The notes under the pieces are model-generated. The model worked only from the letters and a program-made list of their open reading frames with translations, was not told where the DNA came from and did no database searches. From positions 1-41,710 of the forward strand of contig JARIAU010000018.1 in assembly GCA_029257695.1 (NCBI GenBank): a stretch of DNA of 41,710 bases. The letters run 5' to 3'. Shown one piece after another: positions 6,227 to 13,377 of the stretch (position 1 is the stretch's first letter; each line of letters begins with the position of its first letter). The translations under genes were made by a program, and so were the position numbers. The stretch comes from Oscillospiraceae bacterium. Its GTDB lineage: Bacteria > Bacillota > Clostridia > Oscillospirales > Oscillospiraceae.

Positions 6227-7393
6227 ATGAAGGAATTTACTTATTATACCCCCACAAAGGTGGTGTTTGGTGTCGGCACGGAGGCGCAGGTAGGTGCGTT
6301 GGTGCGGGAGCAGCACTGCAAGAAGGTGCTGATCCATTACGGCGGCGGCAGTGTGCAGCGCAGCGGCCTGCTGGATCGGATCAAGGCATCCCTGGATGCG
6401 GCGGGCGTATCCTATGTGGAGCTGGGCGGCGTGGTGCCGAATCCCCATCTGGACAAAGCACAGGAGGGGATTGCCCTGTGCAGACAGGAAGGTGTCGATT
6501 TTCTGCTGGCTGTGGGCGGCGGAAGCGTGATCGACTCGGCGAAATGCATTGGTTACGGTGCGGCCAATGAGGGGGATGTCTGGGATTTTTATGAGGGCAA
6601 ACGCACTCCGACGGCCTGTTTGCCGGTAGGTGCAGTGCTGACCATTGCGGCGGCCGGCAGCGAGATGAGCAATTCCTCGGTCATCACCAATACGGACGGC
6701 GGATGGAAGCGGGATTGCAGCAATGACTTGAGTCGTCCCGTGTTTGCGGTAATGGATCCGGAGCTGACCATGACGCTTCCCGATTATCAGACGGCCAGTG
6801 GCTGCGTGGATATTATGATGCACACCATGGAGCGGTATTTTAATTCCGTGCCTGAAAATATGGAGCTTACCGATGGCATTTCCGAGGCACTGATGCGGAC
6901 GGTGATGGCCAATGCCCGCATTTTGCATGCCGATCCCAAGAACTTGAAGGCCCGCAGTGAAATCATGTGGGCAGGAAGCTTGGCGCACAATGACTTGACT
7001 GGCTGTGGCGGAGAAGGGGACTGGTGTACGCACCGACTGGAACATGAAATGGGCGGCATGTTTGATGTGACCCATGGAGCCGGACTGGCTGCCATCTGGG
7101 CCAGCTGGGCGCGCCATGTCTGGACCGGAGCCCCTCAACGCTTTGTTCAGTTTGCCACCCGGGTGATGGGGGTGGAACCGGGAGCAGCCGATGCCGACAC
7201 GGTGGAGCGTGGCATTCAGGCACTGGAGCAGTTCTATCGTGAGATCGATATGCCGACCTCCATGGCGGAGTTGGGCATCGCTCCCACCGAGGACCAGATC
7301 CGTACCATGGCAGAAAAGTGCATTCCCGGCGGCAGCGTGAAATCGCTGACACTGGAAGACCGCATCGCCATTTATACGGCTGCACGGGGATGA
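6227..7393 (+). CDS. Iron-containing alcohol dehydrogenase (butanol dehydrogenase type)
   Basis: A 388-residue group III (iron-type) alcohol dehydrogenase, most like NAD(P)H-dependent butanol dehydrogenases BdhA/BdhB/YqhD, which reduce aldehydes to alcohols in fermentation. The ATG at 6227 is used because AAGGAG lies 11 nt upstream; a GTG at 6206 precedes that site. Seen are the N-terminal FTYYTPTKVVFGVG, the dinucleotide-binding GGGSVIDSAK, and metal ligands in SGCVDIMMHTMERYF (Asp and His) and DVTHGAGLAAIW (His). It has its own promoter and a terminator shared with the opposing gene. NADH regeneration is the likely role; substrate cannot be read from sequence. Confidence 0.93.
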   Translation: MKEFTYYTPTKVVFGVGTEAQVGALVREQHCKKVLIHYGGGSVQRSGLLDRIKASLDAAGVSYVELGGVVPNPHLDKAQEGIALCRQEGVDFLLAVGGGSVIDSAKCIGYGAANEGDVWDFYEGKRTPTACLPVGAVLTIAAAGSEMSNSSVITNTDGGWKRDCSNDLSRPVFAVMDPELTMTLPDYQTASGCVDIMMHTMERYFNSVPENMELTDGISEALMRTVMANARILHADPKNLKARSEIMWAGSLAHNDLTGCGGEGDWCTHRLEHEMGGMFDVTHGAGLAAIWASWARHVWTGAPQRFVQFATRVMGVEPGAADADTVERGIQALEQFYREIDMPTSMAELGIAPTEDQIRTMAEKCIPGGSVKSLTLEDRIAIYTAARG

Positions 7394-7425
7394 TGGAACC
7401 TGCGGCACCGTGAATTCAGAGAAAG

Positions 7426-7463
7426 AACCCCGCTTAGATCCTTTGATCTAAGCGGGGGTTTTT
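7426..7463. terminator. Shared convergent terminator
   Basis: A 15-bp stem (7426-7440 with 7445-7460, one bulged G) and loop CTTT is followed by TTTTT on the plus strand. It lies between the alcohol dehydrogenase and the opposing membrane protein. Confidence 0.88.
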
Positions 7464-7464
7464 G

Positions 7465-8289
7465 TCACTGAATGTGAATATGGTTGTTGATGTGGTCGAT
7501 GCAGTAGCAGTAATAGCCGTTGCATTTGGAGCAGTAACGGAATTCCAGGTTGGGATAGTCCGTGTCGGTGCGGCCGCACACGGCACACTTGTGGATATAG
7601 CCCTTGGTATCCTGTTTTTGCTGGGTGGCCCGCTTGAAGTCCATGGCCTGACGGCTGCGGCTGCGCTGACTGCGACGGACATAGTACATGAGGTCGTTCC
7701 AGAAGAACAGCAAATAGTTCAGCATGCTGACCACCAGCAGCAAGGCAGCGCCCCACTGGAGTGTGGCAAGGTTGCCAATCAGGCTGATGAGCAGCAAGCC
7801 GCCGTCAATCCAAGCCAGCCACTTGGCCTTTACCGGGAGAATGAACATGACCAGGAAGGTGAGGTTGGGGTACAGGGTGGCGAAGGCCAAGAAGAGAGAC
7901 AGGTTTACATAGTACATACTGGCATAGCCGGTAAACAGACCGCAGATGATGCTGAATGCCACTCCGCTCAGATAGTAAATGGTGAATTTGGCACTGCCCC
8001 ATTCCCGCTCTAAGTTGCTGCCGATGAACCAGTAGAAGTACATGGACAGGACGAAGAAGAATAAGCTTTCGCCCTGTGGAACAATGACAAAGGTCAGCAG
8101 GCGCCAGATCTGTCCATGCAGGATATAGTTCCGGCTGAAGTGGAGCATGGGGGAGAGGGTGCCGTGGCTCACCATATCCAGTACATAGACGATGGAAGTG
8201 GCAATGACGATCATTGTCATCAGATTGGTCACACCAAACCGGGGGTGCTTGTAGCAGAACCGGTCGATGCGGTCGCTTATGGATCTCAT
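7465..8289 (-). CDS. Rhomboid-fold membrane protein without catalytic serine, with zinc ribbon
   Basis: A 274-residue protein with about six membrane helices, followed by a basic linker and a C-terminal cysteine knuckle. The rhomboid fold is suggested by GQIWRLLTFVIVP (the WR motif of loop 1), FFFVLSMYFYWFIGSNLEREWG and TIYYLSG. The TM4 segment where active rhomboids have GxSG reads YYVNLSLFLAFATLYPN, so the serine protease motif is absent. The tail has CAVCG and CSKCNGYYCYC with His residues, a likely zinc ribbon. GGAGGT lies 9 nt upstream of the ATG. It is expressed from its own promoter, divergent from another membrane protein. Probably a pseudo-rhomboid that binds rather than cleaves membrane clients; the function is unknown. 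Confidence 0.75.
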   Translation of the reverse strand: MRSISDRIDRFCYKHPRFGVTNLMTMIVIATSIVYVLDMVSHGTLSPMLHFSRNYILHGQIWRLLTFVIVPQGESLFFFVLSMYFYWFIGSNLEREWGSAKFTIYYLSGVAFSIICGLFTGYASMYYVNLSLFLAFATLYPNLTFLVMFILPVKAKWLAWIDGGLLLISLIGNLATLQWGAALLLVVSMLNYLLFFWNDLMYYVRRSQRSRSRQAMDFKRATQQKQDTKGYIHKCAVCGRTDTDYPNLEFRYCSKCNGYYCYCIDHINNHIHIQ

Positions 8290-8329
8290 TGGGAGAATAC
8301 CTCCTCTGTTTCACTATGATGTAACGATA

Positions 8330-8358
8330 ATTTTACCCGTTTCCGGGCAGAAAGTCCA
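8330..8358 (-). promoter_or_regulatory. Promoter of the pseudo-rhomboid gene
   Basis: On the minus strand TGGACT and TAAAAT are 17 bp apart, starting transcription near 8323. The -35 touches the palindrome at 8356-8381. Confidence 0.5.
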
Positions 8359-8381
8359 GAACAGTTTGTAAACAATTCTGG
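8356..8381. promoter_or_regulatory. 26-bp interrupted palindrome in the divergent promoter region
   Basis: CCAGAA-CA-GTTT-GT-AAAC-AA-TTCTGG is symmetric except for the CA/AA step. It overlaps the leftward -35 and lies 22 bp upstream of the rightward -35, a natural place for a shared operator. It resembles no operator I can name. Confidence 0.45.
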
Positions 8382-8402
8382 GCAATGAAAGAAACCAAGG
8401 GA

Positions 8403-8431
8403 TAGACAAGTATCGGTGCGGAGAGTACAAT
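8403..8431 (+). promoter_or_regulatory. Promoter of the 8488 gene
   Basis: TAGACA and TACAAT with 17-bp spacing. The predicted start near 8438 leaves about 50 nt before the GTG at 8488. Confidence 0.6.
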
Positions 8432-8487
8432 GAGAAAAAACTGCCTGATCCGGAACAAGACAGGATGAGGGGCAAGGAAGTGGGATT

Positions 8488-9600
8488 GTGAATCTTTGGA
8501 ACTATATGTTGGTGCACCGAGCAAGTCAAAAAGCGACTGAGGTCATCACGGAGCGAGCAACCTTGGAGGGGATGAAAACAAACGGCAGCGGTGAGGTCCG
8601 AATGGTGTCCCTTTATGGAAAGGTGTTTTGGGCGAACGCTGCGTTTGGCGCCGTTCTGGGAGGCTTGGCTTGTGTTTTTGGACAGCCTGCGGCAGGCTTG
8701 GTGCTGTTTCTCTTGTTTTTTGCGCTTTCGGTGCCGGGGCTTCTGATTCAGTACAATAATCGCCTGACCTATGACAAAGAGGGGTTCGTCTGGCGTAATT
8801 GGTTCAGACGGAGCCGCCGTTATTCTTACGAAGAGGTGACTGGGGTATACAGCACTCCACTGCGAGTTGTGGTGGAGCTCAATGGGAAAAAACAACTGGA
8901 TCTGGATCATGCTTGGATCAATCGAGAGGACTTCCTTCGGGCGGTGAAGCGGTACCGAAGCACAAAACCGCCCAAACTGCCTCAGCCGGTGCTTGGGATG
9001 ACGGAGGACGAAATCACGCAGTCCTACGACAACGGCGCGCTTGGCAAAGCCTTGTTGGTGCCTAAGACTGCACTGTCGCACTTCGCCCGGGCGAAATGGG
9101 CGCATTACAGCATCTGCACCCTGTCTGTTCTGTGTACCGTGTTTGCACTTCTTTGCGGACCGGCCTTCAAAGAAGCGGGACCGATGCCGGGATTTTTGTC
9201 GTTTGCGTTGCCGGGACTGCTTTTGATGGCAGTGGCGCTTGGCCTATATTTCCGGTTTCCGCACTATTTTACGGCACGGGAGCAGCCGTCGCTGGAAGTG
9301 CTGCCCTCCAAAGAAACGAGGAAGAAACACAAGCGCTGCACAATGGTTGTGGCAAGCTTGTTCAGTGTTCCGGGGTGTGCGCTTTTCTTCATTGCACAGC
9401 TGGGAGGAAAAAGTCAATTCTGGCCGCTTTGGGTGGCTGCATTGGCGGCCGTGGTGATGTTGTTTGTCCTTTTGCTCCTGTTTCGGCGTTTTTCTTGGGA
9501 ATACCGCAACTTTGGCGTGGGCTATGTGAGCTTTGCTTGCTGGCAGGTGCTGTTTTGCGTGTCTATTTTCTTTGCGCTGGGAGGACTGCTGGTGTTCTGA
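8488..9600 (+). CDS. Membrane protein of unknown function
   Basis: Up to 370 residues. Two hydrophobic helices lie near the N-terminus (AAFGAVLGGLACVFG and GLVLFLLFFALSVPG). A soluble segment follows that reads like a beta-rich PH-like domain (NNRLTYDKEGFVWRNWFRR, then YSYEEVTGVYST and VVELNGKKQLDLDH). Four more hydrophobic helices complete the C-terminal half. I do not recognise a named family; the arrangement recalls membrane PH-domain proteins such as DUF6560-type. The GTG at 8488 follows AAGGAAG; ATG codons at 8572 and 8602 are alternatives, the last giving a start close to the first helix. It is monocistronic, between its own promoter and a strong terminator. Confidence 0.65.
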   Translation: MNLWNYMLVHRASQKATEVITERATLEGMKTNGSGEVRMVSLYGKVFWANAAFGAVLGGLACVFGQPAAGLVLFLLFFALSVPGLLIQYNNRLTYDKEGFVWRNWFRRSRRYSYEEVTGVYSTPLRVVVELNGKKQLDLDHAWINREDFLRAVKRYRSTKPPKLPQPVLGMTEDEITQSYDNGALGKALLVPKTALSHFARAKWAHYSICTLSVLCTVFALLCGPAFKEAGPMPGFLSFALPGLLLMAVALGLYFRFPHYFTAREQPSLEVLPSKETRKKHKRCTMVVASLFSVPGCALFFIAQLGGKSQFWPLWVAALAAVVMLFVLLLLFRRFSWEYRNFGVGYVSFACWQVLFCVSIFFALGGLLVF

Positions 9601-9632
9601 AATGCAGCGGTTTGGTCCCGGTAATTGCAATG

Positions 9633-9673
9633 AAAAACCCGTCAGACAGAACGGTTCTGTCTGACGGGTTTTG
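9633..9673. terminator. Shared convergent terminator
   Basis: A perfect 18-bp stem (9634-9651 with 9655-9672, loop CGG) with A- and T-tracts at its ends, between the 8488 gene and obgE. It works in both directions. Confidence 0.9.
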
Positions 9674-9712
9674 TTTGTGAAACACCTGCGCACGGAGCAA
9701 AGGGGTATGGCC

Positions 9713-10993
9713 TTATCTGGCGTACTCGAACTGAATTTCGTACATGCTGACGATGTCGCCGTCCTGAATGCCCATGGCCTCCATGCGGTCAAACAGGCCG
9801 GAGTTGCGCAGCTGCAAATCGAACCAGTTGCGGGACTCCACATCCTTGAAGTTGGTGCTGATGAGCAGACGCTGAATCCAGTCGCCCTCCACAAACCAGA
9901 CGCCGTCCTCCACTTCGATGGTGACATCACCGGAGGTGTCGATCTTGGGTTTCTTGGGTACATAGTCAGCCTCAAACACCTTGACGGGAGGCAGAGCGGC
10001 AAGCTCTGCGGCCACTGCGTTGACCAGTTCCTTGACGCCCATATGGGCAGCGGCGGAAATCTCGAAACAGGGATAGCCCAGCTCCTCCACATGTGCCTTG
10101 AAATCGGCCAGCAGCTGGGGATCGTAGAGAATGTCGGTCTTGTTGGCGGCCACGATCATCTTGCGGGATGCCAGCTCGGGGGAGTAGTTCTTCAGCTCCT
10201 CGTTGATGGCATCGAAGTCGGCGATGGGATCACGGCCTTCGCTGCCGGATACATCCACCAGATGAACCAGCAGACGGCAGCGGTCAATGTGACGCAGAAA
10301 ATCATAGCCCAGACCGGCGCCCTCACTGGCGCCTTCAATGATGCCGGGGATGTCAGCCATGACAAAGCTGACGCCCTCGTCCACATACACCACACCCAAG
10401 TTGGGGAACAGGGTGGTGAAGTGGTAGTTGGCAATCTTGGGCTGGGCCTTGGAAACCACGCTGAGCAGGGTGGACTTGCCCACATTGGGGAAGCCCACCA
10501 GCCCCACATCGGCCAGCAGCTTCAGCTCCAGTTTGACATCCATCGTTTGGCCGCTGCTACCAGCCTTGGCAAAGCGGGGGACCTGACGGGTGGGGGTGGC
10601 AAAGTGCTGGTTGCCCCAGCCGCCACGGCCGCCACGGGCCAGAACGAAAGGCTTGGAATCGGACATGTCGTGAATGACTTCATCGGACTCTGCATCCCGA
10701 ATGATGGTGCCACGAGGCACACGGATCACCAGATCCTGACCGTCCTTGCCGCTTTTTTTGCAGCTGGAGCCGTCCACGCCATTGGGTGCGGTGTATTTGC
10801 GTTTGTAGCGGAAGTCCATCAGCGTGGACATGTTGTCGTCCACAACCAGGACCACATTTCCGCCCCGGCCGCCATCGCCGCCGTCAGGGCCGCCGGCGGC
10901 CACATACTTTTCACGATGAAACGCAACGGCGCCGTTGCCGCCGTTGCCGGCACGAACGGTGATTCGAGCAGTATCGACAAAGGGTGCTGCCAT
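9713..10993 (-). CDS. obgE: Obg-family GTPase
   Basis: Obg (CgtA) is an essential GTPase of large-subunit maturation that also affects stress and sporulation in Firmicutes. The ATG at 10993 has GGAGGT 7 nt upstream and yields MAAPFVDTARITVRAGNGGN; an in-frame ATG 18 nt earlier lies before that site. The 426-residue product has the glycine-rich Obg fold (about 1-158, with GGPDGGDGGRGGNV), the G domain with GFPNVGKSTLL (G1), DIPGIIEGASEGAGLG (G3) and NKTDIL (G4), and a C-terminal OCT domain. It lies downstream of rplU-prp-rpmA, separated by a terminator. The rplU-prp-rpmA-obg order is classic. Confidence 0.98.
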   Translation of the reverse strand: MAAPFVDTARITVRAGNGGNGAVAFHREKYVAAGGPDGGDGGRGGNVVLVVDDNMSTLMDFRYKRKYTAPNGVDGSSCKKSGKDGQDLVIRVPRGTIIRDAESDEVIHDMSDSKPFVLARGGRGGWGNQHFATPTRQVPRFAKAGSSGQTMDVKLELKLLADVGLVGFPNVGKSTLLSVVSKAQPKIANYHFTTLFPNLGVVYVDEGVSFVMADIPGIIEGASEGAGLGYDFLRHIDRCRLLVHLVDVSGSEGRDPIADFDAINEELKNYSPELASRKMIVAANKTDILYDPQLLADFKAHVEELGYPCFEISAAAHMGVKELVNAVAAELAALPPVKVFEADYVPKKPKIDTSGDVTIEVEDGVWFVEGDWIQRLLISTNFKDVESRNWFDLQLRNSGLFDRMEAMGIQDGDIVSMYEIQFEYAR

Positions 10994-11026
10994 AGTATCT
11001 ACCTCCTGCATGCAAAAATGAATTTC

Positions 11027-11061
11027 GAAAAAAACGCCCCGAACAGGTCGTTCGGGGCGTT
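11027..11061 (-). terminator. Terminator after rpmA
   Basis: On the minus strand AACGCCCCGAA (11061-11051) pairs with TTCGGGGCGTT (11043-11033) and a run of T follows. It lies 34 bp before obgE, so obgE depends on read-through or on an internal promoter. Confidence 0.88.
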
Positions 11062-11076
11062 GCAGTAATCCAACAA

Positions 11077-11358
11077 TTACTGAGCGATCTCCACGATGGA
11101 GACCTGCTTGCGGTCCTTGCCCAGCCGCTCAAACTTGACACGGCCGTCCTTCAGAGCGAAGAGGGTATCGTCTTTGCCGATGCCCACATTGGTACCGGGA
11201 TGGATCTTGGTGCCGCGCTGGCGGACCAGGATATTGCCGGCGAGGACGAACTGACCGTCACCGCGCTTCACGCCCAGACGCTGGGAGTTGGAGTCACGGC
11301 CATTCTTGGTGGAACCGACGCCCTTTTTATGAGCGAAGAACTGAATGGAAATCATCAT
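11077..11358 (-). CDS. rpmA: 50S ribosomal protein L27 (with cleavable N-terminus)
   Basis: A 93-residue L27, whose N-terminus reaches the peptidyl-transferase centre. It begins [20 protein letters not shown]. The segment ending in QFFA is the Firmicute-type extension removed by the protease Prp, leaving HKKGVG as mature N-terminus. The ribosome site GGAGGT lies within the last codons of prp, 10 nt before the first of two ATGs. It is the third gene of rplU-prp-rpmA. Confidence 0.98.
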   Translation of the reverse strand: MMISIQFFAHKKGVGSTKNGRDSNSQRLGVKRGDGQFVLAGNILVRQRGTKIHPGTNVGIGKDDTLFALKDGRVKFERLGKDRKQVSIVEIAQ

Positions 11359-11364
11359 AGGTCT

Positions 11365-11694
11365 TTACACCTCCATAACGGTAATATAATCGGGGTACTC
11401 GTCGTGCAGTTCGGAGAGATACACCATCAAAGACGCCATCAGCGTCTGACAGGTGTGCTCATCCTCCTCAGAGAGACCTCCGGGGAGATGGAGGGAGATA
11501 CGGGCGTGTTCGGGATCGACCTTCACGCTGGCGGCCAAACCGAGAACGGTGTTGACGGCGCAGACGGTGAGTCCGATCACGCTGGAAATGCTGGCGCAGA
11601 CGATGTCTTCGCCTTCCTCTGCATATCCGCTGTGGCCCTCGCTGGTCAAGCTGACAATGCGGCTGCCCTCCAAAGAAAATGCGACTGTGGTCAT
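11365..11694 (-). CDS. prp: Ribosomal-processing cysteine protease Prp
   Basis: Prp (YsxB) removes the N-terminal extension of L27, an essential step in Staphylococcus. The 109-residue protein has the family block EGHSGYAEEGEDIVCASIS, placing the catalytic His at residue 21 and Cys at residue 33, matching the known His22/Cys34 pair. It starts 3 nt after the rplU stop with no obvious ribosome site, suggesting translational coupling. Its last codons carry the rpmA ribosome site. Its substrate is encoded next to it. Confidence 0.95.
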   Translation of the reverse strand: MTTVAFSLEGSRIVSLTSEGHSGYAEEGEDIVCASISSVIGLTVCAVNTVLGLAASVKVDPEHARISLHLPGGLSEEDEHTCQTLMASLMVYLSELHDEYPDYITVMEV

Positions 11695-11697
11695 TGA

Positions 11698-12012
11698 TTA
11701 GCCAGCAACGATCTTGTTGATGGTGACCTTGGTGTAGGGCTGACGATGGCCCTGCTTCTTCTTGTAGCCGGTCTTGGGCTTGTACTTGAAGACGACGATC
11801 TTCTTGCCCTTACCGTTCTTCTCGACGGTAGCCTCCACCTTGGCGCCCTCCACAACGGGAGTGCCGAAAGTAGCCTTCTCATCGTCGATGACGGCCAGAA
11901 CCTGATCGAAGGTCACGGCGTCGCCGGCCTCCACATTCAGCTTCTCGATGAAGAGGGTATCACCCTCAGCAACCTTGTACTGCTTACCACCGGTCATAAT
12001 GATTGCGGTCAT
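11698..12012 (-). CDS. rplU: 50S ribosomal protein L21
   Basis: A 104-residue L21, normal length, with the N-terminal strand [20 protein letters not shown] and the basic C-terminal [18 protein letters not shown] that contacts 23S rRNA. GAGGTG precedes the ATG by 8 nt. It is the first gene of rplU-prp-rpmA, with a good promoter and a leader of about 90 nt. Confidence 0.98.
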   Translation of the reverse strand: MTAIIMTGGKQYKVAEGDTLFIEKLNVEAGDAVTFDQVLAVIDDEKATFGTPVVEGAKVEATVEKNGKGKKIVVFKYKPKTGYKKKQGHRQPYTKVTINKIVAG

Positions 12013-12100
12013 GCTTTTTGCACCTCTTTCCTTAAATACGGGCTCGCTGTTGCAGGCGGCGACAGACAGACTGACCCCTTGTTACCTGTTCAAAGCGGCT
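12013..12100 (-). promoter_or_regulatory. rplU 5' leader (L21-leader position)
   Basis: About 90 nt of transcribed leader lie between the promoter and rplU. Firmicutes commonly have a structured L21 leader here. I can support the position, but I did not identify the conserved fold. Confidence 0.4.
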
Positions 12101-12105
12101 TCAAT

Positions 12106-12134
12106 ATACTACCAAGAAAAGCCTGGTTTGTCAA
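12106..12134 (-). promoter_or_regulatory. Promoter of rplU-prp-rpmA
   Basis: TTGACA (12134-12129) and TAGTAT (12111-12106) on the minus strand with a 17-bp spacer, matching 11 of 12 consensus positions. Confidence 0.8.
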
Positions 12135-12212
12135 TCCGTTTGGAGAAAAAAACGAAAAAAATGTTTCTGTTTTTTTCAATGGTGGTTCGACCCAAACAGA
12201 CAAAAGTAGAAT

Positions 12213-12241
12213 TTGACAATATCTGGAAAATGGAATACACT
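12213..12241 (+). promoter_or_regulatory. Promoter of the orphan RNA
   Basis: A perfect TTGACA and a TACACT -10 with a 17-bp spacer, facing right into a segment with no gene on that strand. Start of transcription is predicted at about 12247. Confidence 0.65.
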
Positions 12242-12245
12242 GAAT

Positions 12246-12377
12246 CTGCAGCTCATCCAGAAATCTGTTCTGAGGGCCGCTGGCCCGGGCCTGTGTTTAT
12301 GGCCCACTCCATTCTCCCTTTGGGCGCTACGGATGCTGCAGCGCCCCTTGTGCGCCCCGACCGGGGCGCATTTTTTT
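12246..12377 (+). ncRNA. Candidate structured small RNA, about 130 nt
   Basis: The segment runs from the predicted start to an intrinsic terminator and has no plus-strand gene downstream. CTGCAGC-TC-ATCC (12246-12258) pairs with GGATGCTGCAG (12331-12341) as a closing helix. Inside, GGGCC/GGCCC forms a GC hairpin near 12289-12305, and a competing GGGCC-GCT-GGCCC hairpin is also possible. GGGCGCT (12322-12328) can instead pair with AGCGCCC (12340-12346), excluding the closing helix. I find no marks of tmRNA, RNase P, SRP RNA, 6S RNA or a T-box. The rest of the 12013-12442 gap holds only the rplU promoter/leader and a minus-strand terminator. Confidence 0.6.
12351..12377 (+). terminator. Terminator of the orphan RNA
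   Basis: TGCGCCCC-GACC-GGGGCGCA followed by seven T. The T-run is on the plus strand only, fixing the direction of the transcript it ends. Confidence 0.9.
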
Positions 12378-12395
12378 ATTTCATGCGGAGCGCAA

Positions 12396-12429
12396 ACAAA
12401 AATGCCACGCAGAATGTTTCTGCGTGGCA
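12396..12429 (-). terminator. Terminator after the S1-domain gene
   Basis: On the minus strand TGCCACGCAGAA (12429-12418) pairs with TTCTGCGTGGCA (12414-12403), then TTTTTG. It ends the yabP-yabQ-divIC-S1 unit. Confidence 0.9.
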
Positions 12430-12442
12430 AGGAAACTTATCA

Positions 12443-12985
12443 TCAGCCTCGCCGGCCGCCATTGTTGCGGCGACGGGAAGACTTTTCGGTGTAGCGGCCG
12501 GAAAGCTTGCTGTCGGAATCAGACATGAACTGCTTGAGCATGTCGTCAAAGGTTTTGGGCTCCTTGGGGGCTGCCGGACGGGGCGGACGAGGGGCACGGG
12601 GGGGCTGTGCCGGACGATCCTCCGAGGATGCACCAAAGGGGGCACGGGGCGGACGGGGGCCACGGTCGCTCGGACCATGGAAACCGCTGCGGTCGCCCTG
12701 AGGACGAGGACCACGGCCATTATTGAATGCGGGACGGGGAGGGGGCGGAAGGGCCCGTTTGATGGAAAGGTTGATTCGATTGTTGTCATCAATGCTGATG
12801 ATCTTCACCTTCACATCCTGACCTTCGGCCAAATGCTCACTCACATCACTCACATAGGAATAGGCAATTTCAGAAATGTGGACCAACCCGGATTTTCCTT
12901 CGGGCAGCGCCACAAATGCGCCAAACTTCGTGATTCCAGTAACTTTACCTTCCAGAATTGCGCCAACCTCAATCTCGTTCGCCAA
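12443..12985 (-). CDS. S1 RNA-binding domain protein (YabR-like)
   Basis: A 180-residue protein with one S1/OB domain (about 1-78: VGAILEGKVTGITKFGAFVA, then GLVHISEIA and VKVKIISID). A long low-complexity tail rich in Pro, Arg and Gly follows, ending RRRNNGGRRG. It probably binds RNA, perhaps on ribosomes; Bacillus YabR and general stress protein 13 are the closest relatives by position and domain. The start is the TTG at 12985, with GGAGG 9 nt upstream. It follows divIC, as yabR does in Bacillus. The disordered RGG/P-rich tail is longer than the Bacillus protein's. Confidence 0.88.
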   Translation of the reverse strand: MANEIEVGAILEGKVTGITKFGAFVALPEGKSGLVHISEIAYSYVSDVSEHLAEGQDVKVKIISIDDNNRINLSIKRALPPPPRPAFNNGRGPRPQGDRSGFHGPSDRGPRPPRAPFGASSEDRPAQPPRAPRPPRPAAPKEPKTFDDMLKQFMSDSDSKLSGRYTEKSSRRRNNGGRRG

Positions 12986-13020
12986 GCTCGTAGTCCTCCT
13001 GATCTCTCTAAAAACAAAAG

Positions 13021-13302
13021 TTAATTGGTGGTGTCGTAGAAAATGACTTCCTCATCGTTGACCAAGCCGAGTTTTTCCTTTGCCGCTTCCAGAATGACAT
13101 CAGGGTCATCGCTGTTTGCAATGTCGTCTTGCAGGGCGGCATTGTGCTGGGTCTGTTCATCCACCTGGGCTTGCAGCTTGGCACGCTTAGTTTCGGCTGC
13201 ATTCAGACGGCTGCGCAGGTTCAGCAGGGAAATGGAAACGACGATCAGGATGGCAAGGACGACCAACTTGGTCATCAAACCGGCACGCTTGGTTTTCTTC
13301 AT
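13021..13302 (-). CDS. divIC: Septum formation initiator DivIC/FtsB family
   Basis: A 93-residue bitopic protein: a short basic cytoplasmic start (MKKTKRAGLMTK), one membrane helix (LVVLAILIVVSISLL), and an extracellular coiled coil (about 35-70, AAETKRAKLQAQVDEQT). The C-terminal end EAAKEKLGLVNDEEVIFYD is typical of FtsB/DivIC. It joins the FtsL/FtsQ-DivIB divisome subcomplex. GGAGGG lies upstream. Its place between yabQ and the S1 gene matches Bacillus divIC. Confidence 0.93.
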   Translation of the reverse strand: MKKTKRAGLMTKLVVLAILIVVSISLLNLRSRLNAAETKRAKLQAQVDEQTQHNAALQDDIANSDDPDVILEAAKEKLGLVNDEEVIFYDTTN

Positions 13303-13377
13303 GGTCCATCCCTCCTATTCCGGGTCCCAAATCGGGATGTGTGCATACAACTCTACCATACCATGAAGAATAATAAC

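Noticed and set aside
9671-11068. 465-residue plus-strand frame opposite obgE
   Set aside because: Antisense shadow; obgE carries all G motifs on the minus strand.
12246-12377. 6S RNA, SRP RNA or a T-box leader
   Set aside because: Too short for 6S, lacks the SRP GGAA/AGCAG core, and has no T-box bulge or downstream gene.
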